Shown in pieces: positions 13,501 to 26,438 of a stretch of DNA of 64,000 nt. Every line of letters begins with the position of its first letter. Within the stretch, counting starts at the first letter, position 1. Position numbers and translations under genes: made by a program. The stretch comes from Anseranas semipalmata (taxonomy: Eukaryota; Chordata; Aves; Anseriformes; Anseranatidae), in the NCBI GenBank assembly GCA_013399115.1, contig VXAA01000961.1:243699-307698 (forward strand). The letters are read 5' to 3'. The notes under the pieces are model-generated. The model had not been told where the DNA came from and did no database searches. It worked only from the letters and a program-made list of their open reading frames with translations.

Positions 13501-14731
13501 TCTTAAACACCAGCCCAATCTTGCATTTTCAGGCTAATGCCACCACAGAGCTATCTTCCACCAAGACAGCACTCCCACTAAGCCTGCAGAGCCCTCCGAG
13601 CCTCCTCCATTCCCAGCCTTTTTGTCTCCTGCTCTGCAGTAGCTCCACGCTTGGCCAAGTGCCCCTCGCTGCCTGCCGTGGGTCTGAGGGCTCGCAGCCC
13701 CACAAAGGACAGGCTTCTTTTTCTTCCTTCAGATTTTCCACCTACTGCTTCTGCAGCTGACATACCTCCCGAGGTGCAGAAAACAGCATCAGCAATCGCC
13801 TCAATATACAACAGTCCCTGCAGTATCATGCATCCCACTCCTCCGTATGAGGTCGGTGCCTACTTTCCCTTTCTTATATGGCATGAGCTTTAGCCATGCA
13901 TGCCAGCAGTTCTCAGACTTGCTTATTATCAACACGTTATCAGGAAATAGAAGCAAAAATCTTAAAAATACTTGTACTTGTCATATGCAGAACATGACTT
14001 GCTCATATTTTGCAGCACTGGAAGAAATCAGAAATGACTCCAGAGCATCACCAGGGCTTTTGTGTGAACGGCAATGCAAAGTCAGGAACTATCCCTCCAG
14101 TGTAACACGTACCTTCTCCATCTCCAGTCTACCATTTGAAAAAGAAACATTTTCAAAAAATACCAAGCTAGTCGTTATCCTCCTGATTCCAAGCAGCGTT
14201 AGGCTCAAGTAGTATTAAAGAAGACATTTTGCATATTGCGAGCTACTATACGGTACTCACACATGGAGAATATATACCATACCCATCAGCCTGATGCTCC
14301 AGTGACTAACACAAGATATTTGAATCTTTACAGCCTTTTTTGAAACCCAATGTTTAATTCTGCAACATCCAACAAGGCAAATATTAAAATGTTATCTATC
14401 ATTAAAAAAAACCTTCATGGACAAAACAGACATGAAACTACACACACAGAAAAAAACAGTAAGATTATTCTGCATAATGCAAACTAGGTCACAAGTTTTA
14501 GCTAATATGAAAGTAATTAAATACAACTGCCAGCAAAATTCACCTAATAATGTTCACAAGCAGTTAAGTGGGATTCGAAGCTCAACAAAATCCCACTGAT
14601 AGCATTACCAAAGATATCACAAGCTCAGGGTTTGCTCTTTTAAATTACCCTGTGTGTTTCCCAACTTTTTCCCATTGTAATATATCTGGTTTTCCTCTCC
14701 TATTAGTGGTCAGAGGTTTTGTCCTATTTAA

Positions 14732-14782
14732 AACAACAACAACAACAAACAACAACGACAAAAAAAAAAAGAAAAAAAAAAA
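14732..14782. repeat. (AAC)n microsatellite with adjoining poly(A)
   Basis: A run of AAC triplets at about 14732-14758 is followed by two A-runs broken by a single G. It is a low-complexity tract in MRPS28 intron 1. It also gives the artificial poly-lysine and poly-phenylalanine stretches seen in frames here. Confidence 0.9.
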
Positions 14783-16084
14783 CCAATTGAAGTTCCTACT
14801 GTTTGCCAACAGATTCAACTTACAATCCAAATTGGGCAACCACAAAGACAAGGAAGATCTCTTCAGTTTCCTTAAAACAAGAGAATTTTCCATTTTATTC
14901 TATGAAAACAGGTAACAGTGAGCAGTTAGTATATAGTTCTTGCTAATAAAAGATTTTGAAAATTAACTACTGTAGAAAACAAACAAAAGCAAGATTTGTG
15001 TTATTTACTAAAGCTACTGAAGGAAAACAGTCCAAAGAGAAAGCATAAAAGAAGGACTCATGATTCAAAAGCAGTGATTCAGGGAAAAATCTAAGATTAA
15101 TGACTGCAAAGTCACAAAGGACAGCTCTGAAAGCAATCAAGGAGAAAACTGGAAACTTCCTTGCTAGAAAGCAAGAAGATACTAATAAAAAGCTTCATAT
15201 GATTTGCTTTCTTTGCAAAGACTGTTTCAATGCGCAATTTATGTAAACACAACGCTTGCGTATCAGCTTACACTGACAATCTGAATTCTTTAAGGGAAGT
15301 ATTTTAGCTATAAAGATTTTAATATATTCTACTATTAATCATTTAAAATCCACAGTCCAGCTCAAGAAATATCAGTGTAACTAAAAAGCACTATCTAGGA
15401 TCACAACAGATTAGATGCCAAACATTTTTCATTCCGGCTTAAAAGTCTCCTTTGTTCTTCTGAATGTAGAAATATGTTCTGAAGACATGGGGACTTGCAG
15501 ATAAGGAAACAGGAGTATTTCAAAAAGCACTAACAAACAAAAGCAGAGAAATTCCAGCAGACACCATATCCACAAGTTCTGTCCATACCTGAGTAATAAC
15601 TTGAATTGCACCCTCAAATGTAGCAAAAACCAAATTATGTCATTTTTTAATAAATAGTGTCTTTATCCATTTTTTAAATGAAAGTTTTGAAGAAAGCAGG
15701 ATAGGGGAGAAGAAAATACAACCATTTTTCAATAAAATAAGGTGCTACAAAACCAGTATTCAAGAAGAGCACAGTGAGTGTTGAAGGCCTTTCCTCCAAA
15801 ACCTCAAAATTTGGAGGAAATAAATCTCAGATTTTATGATCAGGAAAAAAAAAAAAAAAAGGAAAAGGAAAACGGCTCTTTTTGCCTCAAATAGGATAAA
15901 AGAAATTGACTGCTATGTTTTCATTCTTATCTTTATTAAATCTTTATTAACTTTCAAAAACTCATATATTTAGGGTTTTAATTGTCCAGAGGTATTTCCC
16001 ATCACAAACTTAAAACTGCAAGCATCTCCAAAGAACCACCAAAGAGCAAAACTTTGTCAGTTGTTCCAACCAAGAGAGGAACAT

Positions 16085-17150
16085 ATCACAGAATCACAGA
16101 ATCACAGAATCGTTCAGGTTGGAAGAGACCTCCAAGATCACCTAGTCCAACCTCTGACCTAACTCTAACAAGGCCCACACTAAACCATATCTCTAAGCTC
16201 AACATCTAAACGTCTTTTAAAGACCTCCAGGGATGGTGACTCAACCACTTCCCTGGGCAGCCCATTCCAATGCCTAACTACCCTTTCGGTAAAGAAGTTT
16301 TTCCTAATATTCAACCTAAACCTCCCCTGACGCAACTTGAGCCCATTCCCCCTCGTCCTGTCACCAGGCACGTGGGAGAAGAGACCAATCCCTACCTCAC
16401 TACAGCCTCCTTTAAGGTACCTGTAGAGAGCGATAAGGTCACCCCTGAGCCTCCTCTTCTCCAGGCTGAACAACCCCAGCTCCCTCAGCCGTACCTCGTA
16501 AGACTTGTTCTCCAGACCCCTCACCAGCTTCGTTGCCCTTCTCTGGACTCTCTCGAGCACCTCCATGTCCTTCTTGTAGTGAGGGGCCCAAAACTGAACA
16601 CAGTACTCGAGGTGCGGCCTCACCAGAGCCGAGTACAGGGGGACAATCACCTCCCTAGTCCTGCTGGCCACACTGTTCCTGATACAAGCCAGGATGCCGT
16701 TGGCCTTCTTGGCCACCTGAGCACACTGCTGGCTCATATTCAGTCGACTGCCAACCAGCACACCCAGGTCCTTCTCTGCCAGGCAGCTTTCCAGCCACTC
16801 ATCCCCCAGCCTGTAGCTCTGCCTGGGGTTGTTGTGCCCCAGGTGCAGGACCCAGCACTTGGCCTTGTTAAACTTCATACAGTTGGCCTCAGCCCATCGG
16901 TCCAGCCTATCCAGATCCTCCTGCAGAGCCTTCCTACCCTCAAGCAGATCGACACACGCACCTAACTTGGTGTCGTCTGCAAACTTACTGAGGGTACACT
17001 CAATCCCCTCGTCCAGATCATCTATAAAGATATTAAAGAGGACCGGCCCCAGTACTGAGCCCTGGGGGACGCCACTAGTGACCGGCCTCCAACTGGACTT
17101 GACTCCATTTACCACGACTCTTTGGGCCCGGCCACCCAGCCAGTTTCTAA
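16085..17150 (-). mobile_element. CR1 LINE, 5'-truncated, with long intact ORF2 C-terminal frame
   Basis: At the low end are three copies of the TCACAGAA octamer, followed by GGTTGGAAGAGACCTCCAAG; this is the CR1 3' end in reverse. A minus-strand frame is open from 17172 to 16180. It contains the reverse transcriptase motifs [18 protein letters not shown] and FADDTKLG, in which ADD is the catalytic YADD-box equivalent, and then the C-terminal region ending LDVELRDMV. The endonuclease and the N-terminal part of the reverse transcriptase are missing, so it cannot move on its own. The uninterrupted frame of about 320 codons suggests a fairly recent insertion. The first eight residues of the open frame come from the flanking microsatellite, not from CR1. 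Confidence 0.95.
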
Positions 17151-17180
17151 ATACATACATCCATACATACATCCATACAT
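17151..17180. repeat. (TACA/TCCA)n tetranucleotide microsatellite at a CR1 junction
   Basis: Repeats of ATACATAC and ATCCATAC abut the 5' truncation point of the CR1 copy at 16085-17150. Either the element inserted in a pre-existing repeat, or the repeat grew at the junction. Confidence 0.88.
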
Positions 17181-17716
17181 TTTCCTCAGTTCAGAGTAGA
17201 AATGTGGTTTCATTTTAGAAAGCAAAATAAACAAACTTCTTCAGCCAAAAAGCCTGGAAGTAAAAAGCTGAAATTAGACGTTTAAGCATCCCTTGGTGAG
17301 AAGTGGTGACTAAGTGTTTTGGCAAAGTGTATTTTAAATTTCACTGAAGATACTAGGATTTTTGGCAACTAATTCTCTATGCTATTTTGTAGGGAACTCT
17401 TCAAACCCTGACTCCTTATTTTTTGAAATACTGCAGGATCAGGCATCAAGTAGCACAGCTATGGAAGCTAGGGTATCTCACCACTATATTCACCACTAAC
17501 TTGACGGTAAAACCTGGCAGTGATTTTGCTGCACACAACACACTAGGAGAAGTCTCAGAGCCCCCTGTGCGAGCTGGGAGCACACATGAACTGAAGTGTC
17601 TGAGAAGACCCTCACCCCAAAGGAACTTCTGAGAAAGCATCACCTACTTGGTAAGATTTCTGTGCAGCCTGGGCAAAACATTCTGGCAGTATTTTAAACC
17701 TCAGTTATAAGCTGGA

Positions 17717-17762
17717 GGATTCAAATGGATTCAAATGGATTGCTCTCGCCAATCCATTTGAA
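17717..17762. repeat. Short tandem repeat and perfect 13-bp hairpin
   Basis: The 10-mer GGATTCAAAT is repeated from 17717. The last copy forms the left arm (17730-17742, TTCAAATGGATTG) of a perfect inverted repeat with 17750-17762 (CAATCCATTTGAA) across a 7-base loop. It is inside MRPS28 intron 1, and no function is evident. Confidence 0.85.
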
Positions 17763-18039
17763 ACTGGCTGAGCTGTAAGCCCTGGAAAATGAAGTATATC
17801 TTATTTTATTTTTCAATTTAGTCCTAAGTAAACCATAATAATACTGAAAAAAAGCCTCTAGGTAATCCTATTTAGACGGATACTTTATGTGGATATCCAA
17901 GCTGCCTTCATAAGGGAGAAAACTCTGAAAGAAATACTGGAACAGAAACCCCGATGTTGCGTTCCTACATGCAAGTATTGCTGTTGACACTTAAGTCCAA
18001 GAGTCTCTGGCTGAAAATTCACTGCTTTATGTCAGTCAA

Positions 18040-18085
18040 AGTCAGACTAGATGGCCACAGTGATCCTTTCCAGCCTAAAAACCAA
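18040..18085 (+). mobile_element. Possible CR1 3'-end remnant
   Basis: CAGACTAGATGGCCACAGTG followed by CCTTTCCAGCC resembles the conserved CR1 3' segment, which usually reads GGACTAGATGACCTC and then CCCTTCCAACC. No terminal octamers and no coding part are visible. It is short and degenerate, so the call is tentative. Confidence 0.4.
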
Positions 18086-21000
18086 TTGTTTCATCTTCAG
18101 TTATGCAAGTACCCGTTATACTTTCAACACTGCAGATACCGTTTTTCCAATGCCTTATGCAAGCAGTAAGATCTCCTGGCACCTAACTCCAAAGATCTAT
18201 AAGAGCTGCAGCTGCTTCACTGACTTCCAGCTAGGAAGAGCTGTGACTAAGCAAGAAACAGGCTAACACACAAATATATTTACAAAGCTAATTTGAAATG
18301 CATGCTATGAGAAAATAACTAATTTTCATTGAAGAATATCTTTACTTTGGGCAAGCTACGGTTTCTGTTTGCCAACCTTTTTCATCCCCAAAAGAAAAAC
18401 AATATGAAAAGGACCTAACTTCAATTATACTAAGAATAGGACAGTCACATTTTGTAGCATCATCCAAAGGGAACCAGACATGGTCACAGGAAGTTTTAAG
18501 GGTAATAGTTGTCATACTTGGCAAAGCACATTGGAAGACTTTGCTTGGCAATTTACCACACACAATTTTTAAGCCAACTCCCACATATCGATTATACTTC
18601 TTTAAAAAAAAAAAAGTGTTCTAAAATTGTATTTTGATTGGCAATTGGGAAAGGATTACACTTGTATTTTAAAAATAATGAAAGATTCATCATACACTAT
18701 TTGAAAGCAGTTGATATTCATACCTAATGTTCAGTCTTAACCTTCCACTTATCTTTCCATCAAGCTCCATATTTTGGTACTCATTACAATGCTGACTGAA
18801 GAATATTATTTTATTTTTGCATACAGAATAACTTTTAATTAAAAGCATTTCAACTGTGCAGAGAACATGTATTGCATTTGTATGTCAAAATATATTTGTA
18901 TATATATTGTCCTCATAATAATGAACAATGTAATATTGTGAACTAAGCACATTTTTAAAAGAGATGCAAATAACAATTAACCAAATACATGTAGCACTTA
19001 ACCAGTAAAAGACCACAGTGAAAACTATCCTTCTGTCTCTCATAATTACATTTTTCAAGTAGGATCATGCAGACCTCAAAAAAAAAAGATCACAGGAATA
19101 TGATTTGTACACTGTGCCTAACATGCAACAGGTTTTCCCGAACTGCACTTTAAGAATCACAACTTCTCTGTTGTCTAGAAAGCTCTTTACATTGTTTTCT
19201 GAAGCTTTTATCTGTTTGAAGATGGGTACTTCTTAGACTTATCATCTAGTATGAGAACAGTTCTTTAAACTCGTGAAACAGAGTAATTACTTATTTTGTA
19301 AAATGACTGGTTACTGATGTCTTACTATACGCTGCTAAATCAAATGCAGTGATACTGCTCATAAAACAAATGCAAATGTTTTGAATCACAAACTACCCTT
19401 GTATGTCCTGTAACAGATACTGCACTATCATAAGTGACTGGTGACTTCTGACTCCATGGTGGCAATACCTACCCCTTATCAGAAGTGCCAAAAAGGTATA
19501 CCTTGTTTTGTTTGAGTCTGGATTTTTTTGGTATTATATACAGAGACACGACTAAAATTGGTATCAATACTGCTTTTTTCTGTGACTTTAAGCAACTGTG
19601 TTTAGGAGGAACAGCATAAAACAATAGGGTACATCTGGGGAGGGGAAAGACATCACAGCTCTATCACAAGAAAATTAAGCATCTACAGCTGCTTCTAGTG
19701 CTTTTTTTGAAACTTACTGCGAGTTCAATCAATTGCCCATTTACAATACCAGAAAGCAGTGAAGACACATTGCTAACACACAATAATGTTACCAAAACCT
19801 CCTAGGTTTACCCCAAAAATCTTATAAATGTAAAATATGCTGCAGTGGTTGACTCCATAGCAGCTTTCTTTGTTGTAAACAGAAGGTTCTCCAGCTATCT
19901 TCACATTTTCATTAGATACACAGTGCAGAAACTGGAAAACAAGACTTCCATAAAGAGTTTCAAATGCAGCTTAGGAAATATGCTGTTTACTAGCCAGAAG
20001 GATCATGCACTAACAGTGCTGAGCAAAGAATACATTTGGTAACATAAAATAATACATAACTTGTTCACAATAAACCTGCCTATTTTTCTTGAATGTAAAT
20101 AATATCTGTATATAATTAAAACAAAGTATATCTGTATTTTTCTTTCAAGGATTATTTTATAGCAAAAAATTATAGAACATTGCAATTGTGCCAATACAAG
20201 ATCAAGAAAACATGAAGCCTTCAGAGCAAAAAAGAATAGGTGAAAAGACAGAGGTGAAGGTCATAGCACAGATGAAAGTTCATTGATCTTCTCCTTTACG
20301 GAGCAAAAGGAGAGCCAAGTCTTACTGCAATTTCTTCATCATTAATAGGAAAAGAAACAAACTCAAATCACTTACAGTTATCTAAATATTTTTACTACAT
20401 TTTGTAATAGGTGGAAAGAGATGAGAAACAAGAACCAAGAGCTGATTCCTACAATGCCCTGACCCTGTACGTCCATAGCTTTTCATGTTCCTCCCAGCTA
20501 TCCTCCAGCTCACACATTTTAGGTTGCTATATGGGATTGCTATGCTGCAATGGGACAGCGGCAATCCCACACAACAGCACGGTCTTATCTTCAGGCTGAC
20601 ACTTTCTCCATTTACCACTGCCCTGCCCTTCCCAGTAGGCTAGCTGCTGTTTTCCAGGCTCCTCCAGGGCAGGATGCAGTTTCAAGAGCTGCAGTAAGAG
20701 AGCAACTGGGATCTCCCACAGCAGCAGTGGATGCAAATATCCTGTTGGCAACTAGGAAGGATTTCAGTTTCTATCTAAACTTTATGTTATGGTTCCAGGC
20801 ACCTTCCTCCAGATACCTCACAGGCAGCTGATGCAGCTGGCACTTGCTTGCTCTTCTGGAGAAGTCATGATACTGGTAGTCCCCAGTTTGACTTCTGGGG
20901 TTCCACTCTGACAGTCCGTTACCCAAGGCGTACCACAGGTGCCTACCACTAGCCGACCTCCAGCAATGCCAAAGTCATCACTCACAGACCTGGATCTATC

Positions 21001-22714
21001 TAAAGAAGTTCCAGAAGACCACTGCAACCCATTCCCTAAGTACTGTGGTCTTCTTCACGCTGAGGATGGACCTTTGCAAGGTGTTAAGGGCCTTGCCACA
21101 CAAATCTGTGCTCCCGAGTCACTGCTGCCTATCACCCAGGCACAACCTTACTATGCTATAATCAGATCCTCCAAAGAGGCACCAAGCACCACGCCTGTGT
21201 GGCCTACCAAGAACGATAATGCAAATCAGCATTTAGAGCAGACACAGCGGAGAGGATGCTGAGAAGTCTGCGACGTAGTCCTTACCCAGCATTTAGCATT
21301 AGGATGCGTTCAGTGTAGCAGGAGCAGGCATAACCTGAGCTTCTCGAATGCAGTCGTGCACACAGACAACACAAGCCAGGAGAAACTTGCAGGTAAAGAA
21401 AACTCATTCCACGTCCCACAAATTCCACAACAGGAAAGTCGTGCTCTCCACCAGTCAGCAGTGTCAAGTACTTGAATGCTGGCCAAAGGTAACCTACCCG
21501 AAAGAATAACCTTTTTTTTTTAATAGTATTACATTTGCAGTCAAAACAAAAATGTTTTTAAGTTATTTGTTAAGACTGAAAGAGCACTCCACCCATGCAG
21601 AGATTATAGGGGCTCTAAGAAATATTATACTGAAATGAAAAATGCACTGAATAAGTATTTTTGTTCTCAAATAACTGCAACTTCAGTAAAATCATCTTCT
21701 AGATAATATCCTAGCTGGAAAGACAGATTAAGAGAACTATTTCCCACCAATAACTACATTATAAATAATTTCAAAATTTTTTTTTCAAAACATCCAGTGT
21801 AACACATTATTTTAAACTGAGGTTCCAAGATACTACGTAAGACAGATGTGCATCCTTTATAAAGAATATCCATGTACCTTCTGTAACAGAGTAACACATT
21901 CATTTAAAACTATCACTTTTGTGTCTTGGTTTTTAGTCTCTCCCCTTAAATATAAATAGCTAAGACAGCTCTTTATATCATCTGTTAAAATACTTATCTT
22001 CTCTTTATGACCATTGATACTTTATTTTTGAAAATAGTAACAAGAAATTTAAATACATGGATGTCCTCCAATTCCTGAATCCTTTCAGAAAAGAACATTT
22101 GACTGGACAAACAAATTTACAAATATATACATTTTTGAAGGAATAATTTCTAATCTATTTCAGAAATTAGTCATCATTATGTATTGATACCAACCCACTG
22201 AAAAGTCATCGTTTTGTAGATTTCTGATGCTTTTGTTTTGCAGAGCTCAAAAATGCTATAAAATTTAATCTGCAGTCTGCAGATCAAACTAAATACTTTT
22301 CTCTCAACAATTCCAAGTGTTTAGGCATACATGTTATTATACACTATCGCCTCTAAGGTTGCAAAATGAGTATTATGATCATATAAGTGAAATTTAAACA
22401 CATCCACAGCGAGGATACAATTGGGTCTCTTTAATATTCACATATGCATAACGTGTAAGAATTTAAATAGAAAGAGAAGACATGATGCACATGCTAACCT
22501 TCGTGCGTGAGACCTGGGACACTGTGGAGAAGCACTATGAAATACATACACTTCTGCCAAGGTGAAAATATCAAAATAAAGACTGAACACTGACAGGTGA
22601 AATTTCAGCGCTGCTCGATTCAGATGCTGGCTAGCTTCTGAACGGAGCCTGTCCCTTCAAGGCGAACTTTAAACAAACAAACAAAAAAAGTCAGTTACGT
22701 TTCTTCTTTATAAA

Positions 22715-22835
22715 TGCCTCCCCTNTCGGGCCCGCTCTGCAGGCCGGGCCGGGGACCCGAGAAGTACCGACGGAGGGGTCTTAGCACACCGTGCTCCGTA
22801 CTGCAGACCGACGGTGAAGCCCGCCCACTGCTACC
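22715..22835. other. Isolated GC/CpG-rich patch with one ambiguous base
   Basis: About 120 bp is rich in G, C and CpG, including CCGGGCCGGGGACCCG and CCGACGG. It contains a single N at 22726 and sits within otherwise AT-rich intron. No splice sites or protein similarity support an exon. It may be a small regulatory island or a local assembly ambiguity. Confidence 0.5.
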
Positions 22836-24677
22836 TAAAAACAGAGCTTCAGTTTTTCACTTTTTTTTTTTTTTAATAAACATTTTAGATTATTTAGTTC
22901 ACGCTGCAGGAAAATACGCAAAGTATTCTCAATTACCTCGGTCTTACATTTTCTCCAAATGCCGGTAACCTAGCTAAGAACCTAGCTCAACAGCACTTCT
23001 CTGCCTGGACCAACACAACCCACCCGTCCTTCCCAAAAGGCAGGTTCCCTGCCGTGCTGCCCAGGCAGCGTCAGTGTGCACATGCAGCTAACACCCGAAG
23101 CATCTCCCCTGTTTCTGAATGATTTCTTTACGCAATTCCACACAGAGGAAAAGAACTCCAGACTTGTCTTTTAGTTTTGTATTCTAAACCCGGCACAAAG
23201 ACATTATGAAAATGCAGAAGGAAAAAGCAGTGAGAGGTAAGCTGTCTGCTGTAGACAAGGTCAACTGTCATGCAGGGTTCTCAGAATATTTTCCTTACCA
23301 TGCTGCTAACTTTTTAACAACTTAAATCAACATTTAAGCAACTGCTCTGTAAATTTCACTTCTTGAAAAATAAAACACAGGACCCTAACACATTACCAAT
23401 ATAGCAGAGAACAATACCAGGCAGCTATGAAACAAGGTCAGCAGCCTGCACTTGCTGCTGTGCCCCAAAAAGTTAAGAATCTACCTAGGAAAAATATCAT
23501 CATGCTTTTTTAATTACCTAAAACAAATGCATGTCAACATGTCCATTTGCCAAATTTTCTGCCATTCATATAAAATAAACCTTTGCCTACCAAATATCAT
23601 AGCTTCAAAAATGAGAAGAAAAAAAGCCTACATATGAAACCAGTGCAGAAATATCATTGCATCTCTGCATATTTTTCCTCTCATGAAACAAAATTACTGA
23701 GGACCCAAATTGCACCTCTGTGCTCTTACAGCAAGAATACCAAAAGCCAAACAGCACTTTGTGCTCATCTACTTGCCAGCAAAGGTAAGGAGTACAAGCT
23801 TTCCACTGCTGCGGCTCAAGTAGGGGATGAGCAAGACCACACAGGGGTCTTGGAACAGGCTGCTTGGAAGGGCAGATCCCGCGGATGCATGGCACCCCAG
23901 AAAGGGACATGCCACTGCACCCTTTCCTCAGGAGAAGAGCATGTTGCTCCCCTTGAAAGGATTTTCCTAAAAGGTCTTCTAATGCTTTTCCAGCAACATC
24001 CAGTACATCCTTCCATGGGTATTACACAGCTTTGTGCCATGTTACCATTGGGGTTGCTCGCACCTGTGGAAAGTTTATTTACCAAAAACCACACTTCCTA
24101 GCAAACAAAAATACCTTATGATTGGTAAAATGGAGATCTCAAGAAATCTGGAAAGATCCAAGAGATTACAAGGCCCTTTTTGTTTTCCTCGTGTCAGTAT
24201 CCCACCTTGCACTCTCACCAAAGCACACTCCCTCTTCTGTGTCCTCTTGAAAGAAAAGAACAAAGAGTGAATAATCATCACTTGGGCTCTCTGAGAGCTT
24301 TGCTAAGTTGGCAAAGAACAGCACAAAAGTACATTTGTGGCAAACTTACTTCATCTCATTATTACGCTTTTAACATCACCGTGACACTGCAAAGCAAGGA
24401 ACTGGTTTTGCTCTTGTTCAAGTGAGACAGTAATTCAGTAGAGTGTAGAAAAATACAGTTGTGGTCCAGCTCTTCATTTTACATTCCTAGCTTGATGTCT
24501 GTATTGTACTATGTACTTATATTTCTATACATAATTACACATAGAAATAACGCTGTGAATACCATGTAACATTTCAGTTAGCTCAGTACACCTACAGAAA
24601 CTTTAAAGACTTGATGCCGATTTACAAATAAATAGAAACAGAAAAGAGTATGTTCCTAGATTCTTACTGTAACAGGG

Positions 24678-24731
<54 letters not shown>
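24678..24731. repeat. Uninterrupted 54-base poly(A) run
   Basis: A pure A homopolymer of 54 bases lies in MRPS28 intron 1, about 1.5 kb from the CpG island. CR1 elements do not end in poly(A), so they do not explain it. It could be the tail of a retrocopy or a slippage expansion, and its length is likely unreliable in the assembly. I saw no recognisable retrocopied gene just upstream. Confidence 0.95.
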
Positions 24732-24732
<1 letters not shown>

Positions 24733-25039
24733 AGTATCTTCTACAGCCAGGTCAACTGGATCCATTCTTAAAATCTTCTGTGGACGTCTCCCTTGGACAC
24801 CACCCGAGCCAGCTCACAGCTTGATCCTAGCACAGCCAGCCTTGTACTATGGATATTCAGTGGGAAGCAGAATGTTACAGGTTACAAATTTGGCATATCA
24901 GGTCCTGTATCTGGTGACTGAGACATTTCTGCATTCCCAATACTGTGTCAGTCCTGCAATATTAGTTAACAGCATTAACCTCCATATCCTATTGGGCACT
25001 CTAACGTAATCCCAGCCACTGAGGGGGGTCACACAGAAC

Positions 25040-25150
25040 TGGAAAAGTTACTAAAAGAAGAGTGACAAGGGTGAACAGCAGTATGGAATGGCTTCACATA
25101 CAGAAAAATCAAAGAGATCAGGGTTTTTCAGCCTGGAGGAGATATTCTGG
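25040..25150 (+). mobile_element. Degenerate CR1/L2-like fragment
   Basis: AGAAGAGTGACAAGGGTGAA, then GTATGGAATGGCTTC, then TTTTTCAGCCTGGAGGAGAT follow the order of the CR1 segment that normally encodes [11 protein letters not shown], then YEERLRELG, then LFSLEKR. The frame is lost. This is an old remnant with uncertain edges. Confidence 0.6.
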
Positions 25151-26278
25151 GATACATTAGTACACATATACTGCTTCTTCCTGTGACTCACTGGATGTCT
25201 GTTACTGGCCACTGTGGGAAAATCAGCGTGACAAAATTCACTGCAACAGCCACAGACAGTGACTTAGCGCGCTTGCTGCAGCCTCAATGAACTGCAAGCA
25301 GGCTGCTGCTCACCATCTCCACACCTGTCTGAAGCACCTCTGCTTCCACAGAGAGGTAAGAGGAAAACGCGCAGTGGGTAAGATGCTGCCAGCTGGCTGC
25401 CGTCCTCCGGTTGTTGGGACATGGGGTCAGCTCTCCATCGGTCCTCTGTGCGCTGGGCTACCGGAGCGCAGGCCTTGTCTAGAACATCGCTGTCCCCCAT
25501 GTCACCGCTTCAACAGCACCCTGAGGAACTGTGGATGTCCTCACTCGTAACTACGCGTTTAACCCCTGTTCTGCTGCTGCTTTTGGGGCTTTCAAACATT
25601 TCCACTTACTTCACTCATACCTACCTTAGTATTTCTGCTGTAGTTAACTAGAGTACTGGCCTCACAGGTCTTTGATCCCACCCGCTGAAGTTGTTCCGTC
25701 AGCCCTTCCATTCCTGCAAAAGCCTGAACGCAGCTTTGCCTACAGACCTGCATCTCCTATTTTAAACCTGCATGTTTCCTACAGACACAAGATAGATTTT
25801 TGTAGGAGGATATGTAAATAAGAAGCGTGAGAACTGTGAACCTTTTTGGAAGATATTTACTGCATACAGTGAAGGGATGAGAATAGGGAGATGAATGCAC
25901 ACAGGTAGATAGGACAGCTATGAACAGACTTGGCATTTAAGAATAATAATAAAAAAAACCTAGCGAGGAAACACGCCGCCCACACCCGCAGAGAGACGAG
26001 GAGCCCGCCACAGGCCCTGCACACACCCGGGCACCGAGGGCACGGCAGCGAGGAGGGACCGAAGGGCACTTCGGCACCGCCAGGCTGAGGGGAGGCGCAG
26101 GCGCTGCCGAGCAGACCAAACCAAGGGCCCGCCCCACGGGAACGCCTCCCGCTGGCGCCCGCAGCTTTAGTCGCCACAGCCCGCTGTCGCGACACGCCGG
26201 CCCCGCCCGGCGCCGCGCAACGGCCGCGCAGCCCTGAGGCAACGGCAACGCCGCCCTGGCCCCGCCCCCCGCGCGCCC

Positions 26279-26438
26279 NNNNNNNNNNNNNNNNNNNNNN
26301 NNNNNNNNNNNNNNNNNNNNNNNNNNNNNNNNNNNNNNNNNNNNNNNNNNNNNNNNNNNNNNNNNNNNNNNNNNNNNNNNNNNNNNNNNNNNNNNNNNNN
26401 NNNNNNNNNNNNNNNNNNNNNNNNNNNNNNNNNNNNNN
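26279..26438. other. Assembly gap (160 N)
   Basis: A run of 160 undefined bases sits inside the CpG island, bounded by GC-rich sequence (GCCCCGCCCCCCGCGCGCCC on its left). It hides most of MRPS28 exon 1 and probably its donor site. The true length may differ from 160. Confidence 0.99.

Larger units (their letters stand above)
4945..26278 (-). other. MRPS28: MRPS28 intron 1
   Basis: This is about 21 kb of AT-rich non-coding sequence between exon 2 and the first exon, whose donor probably lies in or next to the assembly gap. It contains CR1 copies at 7189-7875 (+), 9585-10590 (-) and 16085-17150 (-), with weaker remnants near 18040 and 25040. It also holds simple repeats near 14732 and 17151, a hairpin near 17730, a GC-rich patch with one ambiguous base near 22726, and a 54-base A-run at 24678. 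Other stretches, such as 5000-7180, 10600-13480 and 18100-22700, show nothing I can name. A GC-richer patch at about 13540-13790 has overlapping chance frames on both strands. Confidence 0.85.

Noticed and set aside
16270..17218. 231- and 129-codon plus-strand frames
   Set aside because: They are antisense to the CR1 ORF2 frame on the minus strand.
23583..24101. 172-codon plus-strand frame upstream of the 54-base A-run, considered as a retrocopy
   Set aside because: No known protein recognised, the frame ends well before the A-run, and no poly(A) signal or duplication is obvious.
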